Assembly: GCA_951801245.1 (NCBI GenBank) | Contig: CATOMC010000006.1 | Location: 44,439 to 108,438 of the forward strand | DNA: 64,000 bases | DNA from: an uncultured Lachnospiraceae bacterium | Lineage (GTDB): Bacteria; Bacillota_A; Clostridia; Lachnospirales; Lachnospiraceae | Reading direction: 5' to 3' | Shown here: positions 40,753 through 48,651 of the stretch, in pieces | How positions within the stretch are numbered: the first letter of the stretch is position 1 | Layout of the letters: each line of letters begins with the position of its first letter | Position numbers and translations under genes: made by a program | Notes under the pieces: generated by a model | Database searches by the model: none | Seen by the model: only the letters and a program-made list of their open reading frames with translations | What the model was told of the DNA's origin: nothing

Positions 40753-42924
40753 ATGAGCGAGAAGATTGAGAAGAGCGGACGGGTTACGATCCCCACAGAT
40801 GTGGACGTGGTACCGGAGACTTTGGAATTGTTAAAACGGTGGGGAGCGGATGCTATCCGTGATTGTGATGGGACAGATTATCCGGAGGCACTAAAAGGGG
40901 TGAATGCCAAGGTGTATTCCACCTATTATACGACCAGGAAGGATAATGCCTGGGCTAAGTCTAATCCGGATGAGGTGCAGCAATGCTATATTATGACAGG
41001 GTTTTATACGGCAAAAGAGGAACCTTTGCGGATTCCGCTCATGGCAGGTATCAGCCGTGAATTGTTGGCCGTAAACACCAGGAATGACAGGAAGCGCTGG
41101 TGGGAAGTGATGGACAGGACACTGGGGACGCCTGTGGACCCGGAAGAATGGTTCTATGAAGAGGAGAGCGGTTGTGTTGTTCTGCCAGATCCCAAGGCCT
41201 GGCACGAATATACGGTGAGTTTTTTGGCTTATCTGATCTGGGATCCGGTGCATATGTACAATGCAGTGATCAATGACTGGAGTGATTTTGAACACCAGAT
41301 CACTTTTGATGTGCGCCAGCCAAAGACAAGAGAGCATACCATGCAAAGGCTGCGGCGTTTTGTGGAAGAGCATCCTTATGTGGACGTAATCCGCTATACA
41401 ACTTTCTTCCATCAGTTTACACTGATATTTGACGAATTAAGGCGGGAGAAGTACGTGGACTGGTATGGTTATTCCGCATCGGTTTCCCCGTATATTCTGG
41501 AACAGTTCGAGAAGGAAGTCGGATATCGTTTCCGTCCGGAGTTTATTATAGACCAGGGTTACTATAACAATCAATATCGGGAGCCAAGCCGGGAGTATAA
41601 GGATTTCATGGCTTTTCAACGCCGGGAAGTAGCTGCTCTGGTAAAAGAGATCGTGGATCTGACGCATGAGTTGGGCAAAGAAGCCATGATGTTTTTGGGT
41701 GATCACTGGATCGGTACGGAACCTTTTATGGAGGAATTTGCTACAACGGGCATTGATGCCGTGGTAGGTTCTGTGGGCAACGGCTCCACGCTGCGGCTTA
41801 TTGCGGATATCCCGGGAGTGCCTTATACAGAGGGACGCTTTTTGCCGTATTTCTTCCCGGATACGTTCAAGCCGGGCGGGGATCCTGTGAAGGAGGCCAA
41901 AGAGAACTGGGTAACGGCCCGCCGGGCAATTCTGCGTAAGCCCATCGATCGGATCGGTTACGGGGGCTATTTAAAGTTGGCCTATCAGTTCCCTGATTTT
42001 ATCGAATATGTGGAGAGTGTGTGTAAGGAATTCCGGGAACTTTATGATAATATCAAAGGGACGGAAGCCTTTTGCCAGAAACGTGTGGCCGTGCTCAACT
42101 GTTGGGGACGTATGCGTTCCTGGGGATGTCATATGGTGCATCATGCCCTCTATCAGAAGCAGAATTATAGTTATGCCGGCGTGATCGAAGCGTTGTCAGG
42201 GGCACCGTTTGATGTGAAGTTTCTATCTTTTGACGACATTCGGGAGAATCCCCGGGTGTTAGAAAAGATCGATGTGCTGATCAACGTGGGAGACGCAGAC
42301 ACGGCACACACGGGCGGCGCAGTCTGGGAGGATGCCGTGGTATCTTCTGCCATCAGAGAGTTCCTTTATAAGGGCGGCGGTATGATCGGTGTGGGAGAGC
42401 CTTCCGGGCATCCCTATCAGGGACGGTTCTTGCAGCTTGCATCAGCCTTAGGGGTAGAGAAAGAGACAGGATTTACGCTGGGCTATGACAAATATAACTG
42501 GGAGGAGCATCCGGATCATTTCATTCTGGAGGATTGTAAGGATCCTGTGGATTTTGGAGAGGGAAAGAAGAGCATCTATGCACTGGAAGGAACGCAGATT
42601 CTTGTACAGCGGGACAAAGAGGTGCAGATGGCTGTGAATACTTATGGAAATGGCCGTTGCGTATATATTTCCGGTCTTCCCTACAGCTTTGTCAACAGCC
42701 GGATTCTCTATAGGGCTGTAATGTGGAGCAGCCACAGTGAAGAGCAGCTTTGCCAATGGTTTTCCAGCAATTATAATGTGGATGTTCACGCCTATGTCAA
42801 GAACGGAAAGTTCTGTGTCGTGAATAATACTTACGTACCCCAGTCTACGGTAGTGTATAAGGGGGACGGGGAAAGTTTTCCTCTGGATCTTGGAGCCAAT
42901 GAAATAAAGTGGTATGAGATTTAA
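40753..42924 (+). CDS. lnpA: 1,3-beta-galactosyl-N-acetylhexosamine phosphorylase (GH112)
   Basis: It cleaves galacto-N-biose (mucin core 1 disaccharide) or lacto-N-biose (human milk oligosaccharide unit) with phosphate, giving galactose-1-phosphate and GalNAc or GlcNAc in the cytoplasm. The 723 residues match GH112 in length and sequence: GRVTIPTDVDVVPETLELL given as GRVTIPTDVD and VPETLELLKRWGADAIRDCDG in part WGADAIRDCDG, YYTTRKDNAWA, WYGYSASVSPYILEQFE, FIIDQGYYNNQYR (catalytic acid region) and MMFLGDHWIGTEP. It is the last gene of the cargo operon. The stop is 11 bases before the right-end repeat of the element, and no terminator is seen, so transcripts would run across attR, antisense to cotJC. 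Confidence 0.94.
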   Translation: MSEKIEKSGRVTIPTDVDVVPETLELLKRWGADAIRDCDGTDYPEALKGVNAKVYSTYYTTRKDNAWAKSNPDEVQQCYIMTGFYTAKEEPLRIPLMAGISRELLAVNTRNDRKRWWEVMDRTLGTPVDPEEWFYEEESGCVVLPDPKAWHEYTVSFLAYLIWDPVHMYNAVINDWSDFEHQITFDVRQPKTREHTMQRLRRFVEEHPYVDVIRYTTFFHQFTLIFDELRREKYVDWYGYSASVSPYILEQFEKEVGYRFRPEFIIDQGYYNNQYREPSREYKDFMAFQRREVAALVKEIVDLTHELGKEAMMFLGDHWIGTEPFMEEFATTGIDAVVGSVGNGSTLRLIADIPGVPYTEGRFLPYFFPDTFKPGGDPVKEAKENWVTARRAILRKPIDRIGYGGYLKLAYQFPDFIEYVESVCKEFRELYDNIKGTEAFCQKRVAVLNCWGRMRSWGCHMVHHALYQKQNYSYAGVIEALSGAPFDVKFLSFDDIRENPRVLEKIDVLINVGDADTAHTGGAVWEDAVVSSAIREFLYKGGGMIGVGEPSGHPYQGRFLQLASALGVEKETGFTLGYDKYNWEEHPDHFILEDCKDPVDFGEGKKSIYALEGTQILVQRDKEVQMAVNTYGNGRCVYISGLPYSFVNSRILYRAVMWSSHSEEQLCQWFSSNYNVDVHAYVKNGKFCVVNNTYVPQSTVVYKGDGESFPLDLGANEIKWYEI

Positions 42925-42935
42925 CAGCAGTATCC

Positions 42936-42960
42936 GGAACATTTCAGAGGCTTCGGTACC
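42936..42960. other. Right attachment site (attR) of the cotJC element
   Basis: GGAACATTTCAGAG (42936-42949) is the element-side repeat, followed by six bases and the core GTACC (42956-42960), after which cotJC codons continue. Joined to the left end (33611-33633) it forms an attP-like site with 14-bp inverted arms separated by 20 bases centred on the core. Confidence 0.88.
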
Positions 42961-43143
42961 TATATCGGTCAATATGCCGGCTACTTCTCGGTAGGGGGCA
43001 GCATATCGCTGCGACAGGTAGCGCATGGAAGCACCCATTTCACCGTCAGGGCCGCCATATTGACTGATAATAACCTGTGCGATATCAGCATTTGATTCTT
43101 TGATATTTACCGGAAACTCTAATCTTTTCTCATAATTCCACAT
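42952..43143 (-). pseudogene. cotJC: cotJC, 5' part (interrupted by the element)
   Basis: The first 64 codons of cotJC are present: MWNYEKRLEFPVNIKESNAD at the start, then IAQVIISQYGGPDGEMGASM and YREVAGILTDIGTE. GGAGG lies nine bases before the ATG, and the start overlaps the cotJB stop (TAATG). After GTE the frame enters element DNA and runs open, antisense to the GH112 gene, to a stop at 42448; the extra residues (ASEMFRILLLNLIPLYF) do not belong to CotJC. The natural continuation EELAHLEMV is found at the other end of the element. Confidence 0.93.
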
Positions 43144-43421
43144 TAATGACATCCTCCTTCCCAGGGCATGGGGCTTAAAGCCCATTGCCAGTCCTTACAA
43201 TCCGATACATCCGCGCAGGAGATTGTAAGCGGTGTATATTTGGTGGAGTATTCCTGTCTGGCCTGGTTTGCCATACGGTTATAATGTCTGAAATATTCTA
43301 AAGCATTTCTGTCAGTGGGATGGGTATCCAGATAAAGAGACAATTCAGTGACAACAAAAGATAAGACGCCAATATCATGAAGCAGTTTCTCCTGCTCACT
43401 GGCAAATTGCATATTCATCAT
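43143..43421 (-). CDS. cotJB: Spore coat protein CotJB
   Basis: The 92 residues belong to the CotJB family, a small spore coat protein expressed in the mother cell with CotJA and CotJC. Visible features are the helical N-terminus (FASEQEKLLHDIGVLSFVV), LDTHPTDRNALEYFRHY and a C-terminal tryptophan-rich WQWALSPMPWEGGCH. The start overlaps the cotJA stop by four bases (ATGA). MMNMQF offers three possible Met starts close together. The C-terminal Cys/His end is normal for the family. Confidence 0.92.
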   Translation of the reverse strand: MMNMQFASEQEKLLHDIGVLSFVVTELSLYLDTHPTDRNALEYFRHYNRMANQARQEYSTKYTPLTISCADVSDCKDWQWALSPMPWEGGCH

Positions 43422-43588
43422 TTACAGCATCTCCTTCCTGTGAATGGTTTATTAAGTTCCGGGAAGATGGTGCCGTCCTGATAGCCTTCTTCCAGATTCT
43501 CACAGATTCCTTTGAAGTGCTGCCAGGGAACATAGGCCATAGCGACAGGGAAATCGTCGATATTTTCTTTGTACATATAGTCTTTCAT
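43418..43588 (-). CDS. cotJA: Spore coat associated protein CotJA
   Basis: The 56 residues run MKDYMYKENIDDFPVAMAYV, then PWQHFKGICENLEEGYQDGT and IFPELNKPFTGRRCCK. The segments VAMAYVPWQ, the acidic middle and IFPELNKPF are typical of CotJA. The gene is short and easily missed. It is the first gene of cotJABC and is followed by cotJB with a four-base overlap. GGAAAGG lies upstream of the ATG. The AT-rich upstream region (43589-43720) should hold the mother-cell promoter, but I cannot assign it. Confidence 0.92.
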   Translation of the reverse strand: MKDYMYKENIDDFPVAMAYVPWQHFKGICENLEEGYQDGTIFPELNKPFTGRRCCK

Positions 43589-43798
43589 AATTTCCTTTCC
43601 TGATTTGCAAGTTCTTTTTCATTATAATATGATATAATAATTCCTGCGTGTTTGCTGATTTGCACAAGAACACAAAAAATTCACAATTTGGTACGAATAG
43701 AGACACATTTTTCCAGTACATTTATAAGAGTGTTTTTCCCATTATGGATAATGGTCTGAAAGATGTTAAGGATTTGAACGAAAAAGGAGGAGTTTAGT

Positions 43799-44881
43799 TT
43801 GATACAAGTAGAGAATTTGGTCAGGCGATATGGGGATCATGTGGCGGTAGATGCGTTATCCTTCAACGTGGAGCCAGGGAAGATATATGGTTTTGTCGGG
43901 CCAAACGGGGCCGGCAAGTCCACGACCATGAATGTGATGACAGGATATATAGCTGCCAGCAGCGGCACGGTGGTGATTGACGGGCATGATATTTTAAAGG
44001 AGCCGCTTGCGGCGAAAGCATGCATCGGTTATCTGCCGGAGGTGCCGCCGCTGTATATGGGCATGACGGTACAAGAGTATCTTATGTTTGTGGCACAATT
44101 AAAGCGTGTGCCGAAAAAGGAAAGAATAGAGCACGTGGAAGCAGTGAAGGACAAAACGGGTCTCCATGATATGGGGGAGCGTCTGATACGCAATCTGTCC
44201 AAAGGATATAAGCAGCGGGTAGGTTTCGCCCAGGCCTTGATCCATGATCCCAAAGTGTTGATCTTAGATGAGCCCATGACGGGTCTTGATCCGAAGCAGA
44301 TCATAGAGATGCGGGATTTGATCAGGAATCTTTCCGGAAGTCATACGGTCATCCTAAGCTCCCATATTCTTTCGGAAATCAGTGCGGTTTGTGACCATAT
44401 CATGATTATTTCCAAAGGGAAACTGGCAGCCAGCGGGTCGCCGCAGGAGTTGGAAGAGATGATGCAGGCGAAGGCGGAAGTGGAAGTTGTGGTGGCGGCC
44501 TCACAGGAGCAGGTGCAGGATGCGCTTGCCGGATTAGAACAGGTTGAGGATCTTAGGGCAGAAGCCGGAAAAGAGGCAGGAACTGTCGCGGTCTATATTA
44601 CAGCGAAGGATAATGCCGATATCAGAAAAGAACTGTCTGTTGCGCTTGCATCTGCCGGCCTGCCCATTTTGTCCATGAACCGGACGGAGAGATCCCTCGA
44701 AGATATTTTCCTGGAATTGACACAGGAAGTATCTGAGGAGGAAAACGACCAGGAGCCGGCAGGAGAAGCAGAGCCGGAAGATAAGCAACAGGCCGGACAA
44801 GAGGCTGCCTGTGACGGCAGGAAAGATTGTACGGATAAGAACGAAACAAAGGAGGTGACAGAACATGACGGCGATCTATAA
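43799..44881 (+). CDS. ABC transporter ATP-binding protein (GldA-like)
   Basis: The start is a TTG with GGAGGAG upstream. The 360 residues have Walker A GPNGAGKST (34-42), the Q-loop YLPEVPPLY, signature LSKGYKQRVGFAQ, Walker B VLILDEPMTGLDP and the H-loop LSSHILSE, followed by a regulatory domain and an acidic, low-complexity tail (about 315-360). It overlaps the next gene by 17 bases. Its partner is an ABC-2 permease fused to a GldG-like domain, so the pair resembles the GldAFG transporter. In Bacteroidetes that system supports gliding; in Firmicutes its role is unknown. Confidence 0.88.
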   Translation: MIQVENLVRRYGDHVAVDALSFNVEPGKIYGFVGPNGAGKSTTMNVMTGYIAASSGTVVIDGHDILKEPLAAKACIGYLPEVPPLYMGMTVQEYLMFVAQLKRVPKKERIEHVEAVKDKTGLHDMGERLIRNLSKGYKQRVGFAQALIHDPKVLILDEPMTGLDPKQIIEMRDLIRNLSGSHTVILSSHILSEISAVCDHIMIISKGKLAASGSPQELEEMMQAKAEVEVVVAASQEQVQDALAGLEQVEDLRAEAGKEAGTVAVYITAKDNADIRKELSVALASAGLPILSMNRTERSLEDIFLELTQEVSEEENDQEPAGEAEPEDKQQAGQEAACDGRKDCTDKNETKEVTEHDGDL

Positions 44882-46988
44882 AAGGGAGTTGAGAGCCTTT
44901 TTTACTTCGATGATGGGATGGCTGTTTGTGGCAGTCAATCTCTTTGTGATGGGTATCTATTTTGTGGTCTACAATATGATGCTCGGGTATCCCACCATAT
45001 CTTATGTACTGCAGAGTGTTGTACTCATCTTTAATATGACGATTCCGATCCTGACCATGCGCGGTCTTTCGGAAGAGCGCAGGAATAAGACGGATCAGTT
45101 AATTCTGACAGCGCCGGTATCCGTGGGACAGATCGTGCTTGGTAAGTATTTTGCCATGGTAACGGTGATCGCGGTCCCCGCCGTGTTTGCCGGGATTGTG
45201 CCGCTTTTTTTAAGGCAGGCGGGAACGTTTCAAACGGGAGTTTCCTATGCGTCCCTGCTGGGGTTCTTCTTATACGGTTGTCTGGCTTTGGCCGTGGGAC
45301 TTTTTCTGTCATCCTTGACGGAAAGTGTGGTGATTGCCGCTGTGCTGTCTTTTGTCGTACTTTTCCTGGGGTTTATCATGGGTGGTATCTGCAATATTAT
45401 CTCCGGATTTGGCACCACAGGATTTGCTGATATCGTGGTCAAAGTACTGTCCTGTTTTGACATGGTGAGAAGGTTCGATATTCTTTCCGGCGGCTATCTG
45501 GAGATGGAGGCGGTGGTCTATTATCTGTCGGCCGCGGCGCTGGCGCTTTTTTGTACGACACAGTCGATTCAGAAACGCAGATACAGTGTCTCCGGCAAGG
45601 GCATCAGGCTGGGAGCCTATAGTGTGGCAGGGATACTGGCAATGACAGGCATTACGCTGGCGGTGAACATTTCTCTCAATTATGTGCCTGACCGCTATAC
45701 ATCCTTTGATGTGACCACCAACAATCTATATACGCTGACGGAAGATACGAAGACATTTCTTCAAAACCTTACAGACGATGTGACGATCTATGTGTTAGTG
45801 GATGAGAGCGGTAAGAATGAAGATTTGGATAAGACGCTGACACGGATGGAGGAGCTTTCTAAACATTTAAAGGTAGTGTATGTGAATCCTATGGTCAATC
45901 CGAAGTTCTATTATAACTATACCGATATCGAACCTGCAGACAACAGTATGATCGTGGTGTGCGGCGATAAGAGCAGGGTTGTGGATTACGGCAGCATATA
46001 TACTTTTGAAATGAATTATAATACCTATAGTTACGAGGCCGATGGATATGACGGGGAGGGGCAGATCGTCTCTGCAATGACTTATGTCACTTCTTTAGAG
46101 GTGCCGAAGTTCTATTTGGTGTCAGGGCATGGAGAATTGGACTTTGAAGAGCCGTTTTTAAATGCCATCAAGAAGGAAAATGTGACTTACGAGGAACTGC
46201 CTCTTTATGCAGCGGATGAAATCCCTGCGGATGCCAGGGGCATTATCATCAATGCGCCCACCAGTGACTTTTCTAAGGAGGATGCGGATAAAGTCATCTC
46301 TTATCTGGAAAAGGGCGGTCATGCACTGATCATACCGACTGTGGTGGATGTGGAAATGACCAATTTTGACAGGATACTGGAATACTATGGCGTGTCTGTG
46401 GTGGATGGTGTGATCGTGGAGGAAGACAGGGAGCATTATTATCAGAATCCCTATTATCTTTTCCCGCATATAGAGTCTGATGAGATCACGGAGTATGTGA
46501 TGGATGGGGCGGTTTTTGCACCTTTTTCCAGAGGGCTGTCCTATGATGATATGGCGGAGGATGTTCTATATACACCGCTTCTGACTACCAGTGAGGACTC
46601 TTTTAGTAAGATCGGAGTAACAAACGGCGAGGATTACAGCAGACAGGAAGGGGATATCGACGGCCCTTTTGCAGTCAGTCTGAGGGCAGAGAAGGAGACG
46701 GAAAGCGGGGAGATCTCCAGAGCGCTTTTTGTGGCCAGTGAGAGTTTATTTACGGTCACTTCGGATGACATGACGCCGGGCAATAATGAAAAGCTGTTCA
46801 GCAGTATGATAGGTGCCCTGGCGGGGCATGAGAGTGTTGTGGGGATCCCGGCCAAAAGTTTTGCCATGAGTCCGCTAGTGTTCTCCGCACAGACGGTACT
46901 GACTGCTTCGGTAGTGTTTCTGTTCCTGCTGCCGGGTATGTTCCTGCTAAATGGTGTGGTGATCTGGATCAGAAGGAGGAAACGATAA
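44865..46988 (+). CDS. Fused ABC-2 permease and GldG-like protein (GldF-GldG type)
   Basis: The 707 residues join two functions. Residues 1-about 240 are an ABC-2 permease with six helices (IYKRELRAFFTSMMGW, PILTMRGLSEERRNKTDQLI, GFFLYGCLALAVGLFLSSLT). A seventh helix near 250-272 leads into a large outer GldG-like domain (about 275-660: FDVTTNNLYTLTEDTKTFL, VYVNPMVNPKFYYNY, VSGHGELDFEEPF), and a last helix (about 677-700) returns to a basic tail RRRKR. The outer domain resembles the GldG/IFT52-type region. It forms a transporter with the ATPase of the overlapping gene upstream. The substrate is unknown. Confidence 0.85.
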   Translation: MTAIYKRELRAFFTSMMGWLFVAVNLFVMGIYFVVYNMMLGYPTISYVLQSVVLIFNMTIPILTMRGLSEERRNKTDQLILTAPVSVGQIVLGKYFAMVTVIAVPAVFAGIVPLFLRQAGTFQTGVSYASLLGFFLYGCLALAVGLFLSSLTESVVIAAVLSFVVLFLGFIMGGICNIISGFGTTGFADIVVKVLSCFDMVRRFDILSGGYLEMEAVVYYLSAAALALFCTTQSIQKRRYSVSGKGIRLGAYSVAGILAMTGITLAVNISLNYVPDRYTSFDVTTNNLYTLTEDTKTFLQNLTDDVTIYVLVDESGKNEDLDKTLTRMEELSKHLKVVYVNPMVNPKFYYNYTDIEPADNSMIVVCGDKSRVVDYGSIYTFEMNYNTYSYEADGYDGEGQIVSAMTYVTSLEVPKFYLVSGHGELDFEEPFLNAIKKENVTYEELPLYAADEIPADARGIIINAPTSDFSKEDADKVISYLEKGGHALIIPTVVDVEMTNFDRILEYYGVSVVDGVIVEEDREHYYQNPYYLFPHIESDEITEYVMDGAVFAPFSRGLSYDDMAEDVLYTPLLTTSEDSFSKIGVTNGEDYSRQEGDIDGPFAVSLRAEKETESGEISRALFVASESLFTVTSDDMTPGNNEKLFSSMIGALAGHESVVGIPAKSFAMSPLVFSAQTVLTASVVFLFLLPGMFLLNGVVIWIRRRKR

Positions 46989-47093
46989 ACTGTCACGTTC
47001 GTCCGGGGGAGCAGGGTTGGATAAGGATATTGACTTCCGCCTGAGTTTGTGCAAAAATAGATGTGTAAATTCCGGGAAGGTTATGCAAAAAGA

Positions 47094-47111
47094 TTGTGAA
47101 AATATTAACAA
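47094..47111 (+). promoter_or_regulatory. Rex operator of the hydrogenase gene
   Basis: TTGTGAAAATATTAACAA matches the Rex consensus TTGTTAANNNNTTAACAA at every defined position except one. It lies 23 bases upstream of the hydrogenase start codon. Rex is the NADH-sensing repressor of fermentative and hydrogen-producing genes in Firmicutes, so the gene should be on when NADH is high. A clear -35/-10 pair is not visible. Confidence 0.8.
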
Positions 47112-47134
47112 CCTTTTTGAGATGGAGGGTTAAC

Positions 47135-48613
47135 ATGAGAGGAATCGACACACAGGTTAGGAAGAACAGAAGACGTATTTTTAAGGAAGTAGCAAATCTG
47201 GCTTACCACTCAGAGAATTTGAAGGATGACATTGAGGCGCTTCCTTATAAGATTGTAGATTATGACGAATCGGAATATGAGAGTATTTACAGAGAACGTG
47301 CGATTGTACGGGAACGGATCCGTCTGGCCATGGGGTTATCTCTTCGGCCGGAGAATCAGCCGGTGCATTTGACGCAGGGACTTGAGGAGAGCAATATTTC
47401 CGAGAAATATTATGAGCCGCCGTTGATGCAGGTCATCCCTTCGGCGTGTAATGCCTGTCCGGAGAATATGTATCATGTGACCGATCACTGTATGGGCTGT
47501 GTGGCGCATCCCTGCCGGGAAGTCTGTCCCAGAGGCGCCATCTCCATGAAGAACGGAAAGTCCGTGATCGATCAGGAGAAATGTATCAGATGTGGTAAAT
47601 GTAAGGCCATCTGTCCTTATGATGCCATTTCCCATCAGGTGAGGCCCTGTGCGGGCGCATGCGGCGTGAATGCGATCAAAAATGATGAAAAGGGCCGTGC
47701 AGTGATCGACAACGATCTGTGCGTTTCCTGCGGCCAGTGTATGGTCAATTGTCCTTTCGGTGCGATCGCGGATAAGTCGCAGATTTTCCAGTTGATCCGT
47801 GCGATGCAGTCGGGCGGTAAGATCATCGCGCAGGTGGCGCCTGCCTTTGCGGGGCAGTTCGGGCCGGATGTGACGCCGGATATGTTAAAGACAGCCCTGA
47901 AAGAACTGGGGTTCTATGATGTATATGAGACGGCCATCGGTGCGGATATGGGCGCCATCGCAGAAGCGGAACATTATGCGAAGGAAGTGGCGACAGGCAA
48001 CCTGCCTTTCAGCCTGACTTCCTGTTGTCCGTCCTGGTCGGTGCTTGCCAAAAAGTTCTTCCCGGAGACCATCGATAAGATATCCAATGCATTGACGCCT
48101 ATGGTAGCAACAGCAAGGGTGATCAAAGAAGAACATCCGGATGCAAAGGTGGTGTTTATCGGGCCCTGTGCGTCCAAAAAGCTGGAGGCGTCCAGAAGGA
48201 CCATCCGTTCCGATGTGGATTTTGTCATCACCTTTGAGGAACTGGCAGGGATTTTTGAAGCCAGGGGTATTTTCTTAAAAGAGATTCAGGCCTTAGATGA
48301 AATGAAAGGCGCTACCGGAGCAGGAAGAGGATACGGTGTGGCAGGCGGTGTAGCCAGCGCTATTGAAGAGTGCGTGAGAGAGTATTATCCTGACGTGGAA
48401 GTCCATATAGAACATGCGGAAAGCCTTTCCGAGTGTAAGAAGATGCTGATGTTAGCCAAAGCAGGAAAGAAGAACGGCTGTCTGATCGAGGGTATGGCCT
48501 GTCCTGGCGGCTGTGTTGCAGGTGCGGGAACCAACATTGCGGTGCCTGCGGCGGCCAAGGCGGTGAGTGCCTTTAAGGCGGCGGCGCCACAGAAGATACC
48601 GGATCAACAATAG
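47135..48613 (+). CDS. [FeFe]-hydrogenase, monomeric ferredoxin-type
   Basis: It makes or consumes H2 at an H-cluster, with electrons from ferredoxin. The 492 residues have an N-terminal helical region, several [4Fe-4S] Cys clusters (CNACPENMYH, CMGCVAHPCREVCPRGA, CIRCGKCKAICPYDAIS, CVSCGQCMVNCPFGAIA) and the three H-cluster motifs: TSCCPSW (about 294-300), GPCASKKLE (343-351) and GMACPGGC (453-460). The motifs differ slightly from the TSCCPGW and EVMACPGGC forms of well-known group A enzymes and fit group B-type enzymes. The start at 47135 has GGAGGG upstream. The Rex site points to redox control. Maturases are not in this window. Confidence 0.9.
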   Translation: MRGIDTQVRKNRRRIFKEVANLAYHSENLKDDIEALPYKIVDYDESEYESIYRERAIVRERIRLAMGLSLRPENQPVHLTQGLEESNISEKYYEPPLMQVIPSACNACPENMYHVTDHCMGCVAHPCREVCPRGAISMKNGKSVIDQEKCIRCGKCKAICPYDAISHQVRPCAGACGVNAIKNDEKGRAVIDNDLCVSCGQCMVNCPFGAIADKSQIFQLIRAMQSGGKIIAQVAPAFAGQFGPDVTPDMLKTALKELGFYDVYETAIGADMGAIAEAEHYAKEVATGNLPFSLTSCCPSWSVLAKKFFPETIDKISNALTPMVATARVIKEEHPDAKVVFIGPCASKKLEASRRTIRSDVDFVITFEELAGIFEARGIFLKEIQALDEMKGATGAGRGYGVAGGVASAIEECVREYYPDVEVHIEHAESLSECKKMLMLAKAGKKNGCLIEGMACPGGCVAGAGTNIAVPAAAKAVSAFKAAAPQKIPDQQ

Positions 48614-48651
48614 ACAGAGAGAAAAGATGAGAAATCGAAATGAGGGAAAAC

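Larger units (their letters stand above)
33606..42960. mobile_element. Serine-recombinase element inserted in cotJC, carrying a GNB/LNB utilisation operon
   Basis: The element is 9,350 bp counted from one GTACC core to the other. It contains, from left to right, a small gene (33860), a large serine recombinase (34178), a minus-strand AraC regulator, and a plus-strand operon of solute-binding protein, two permeases, DUF6903 and GH112 phosphorylase. No conjugation, replication or phage structural genes are seen, so it resembles skin-like or cargo-carrying integrase islets rather than an ICE or prophage. The GH112 stop codon is only 11 bases from the right-end repeat. Removing the element restores the cotJC frame exactly. 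Boundaries are supported by the gene split, the shared core and the terminal inverted repeats. Confidence 0.93.

Noticed and set aside
42448..42951. Open frame continuing the cotJC 5' part into the element
   Set aside because: It is antisense to the GH112 gene and unlike CotJC after GTE; it is just the chance extension of the truncated gene.
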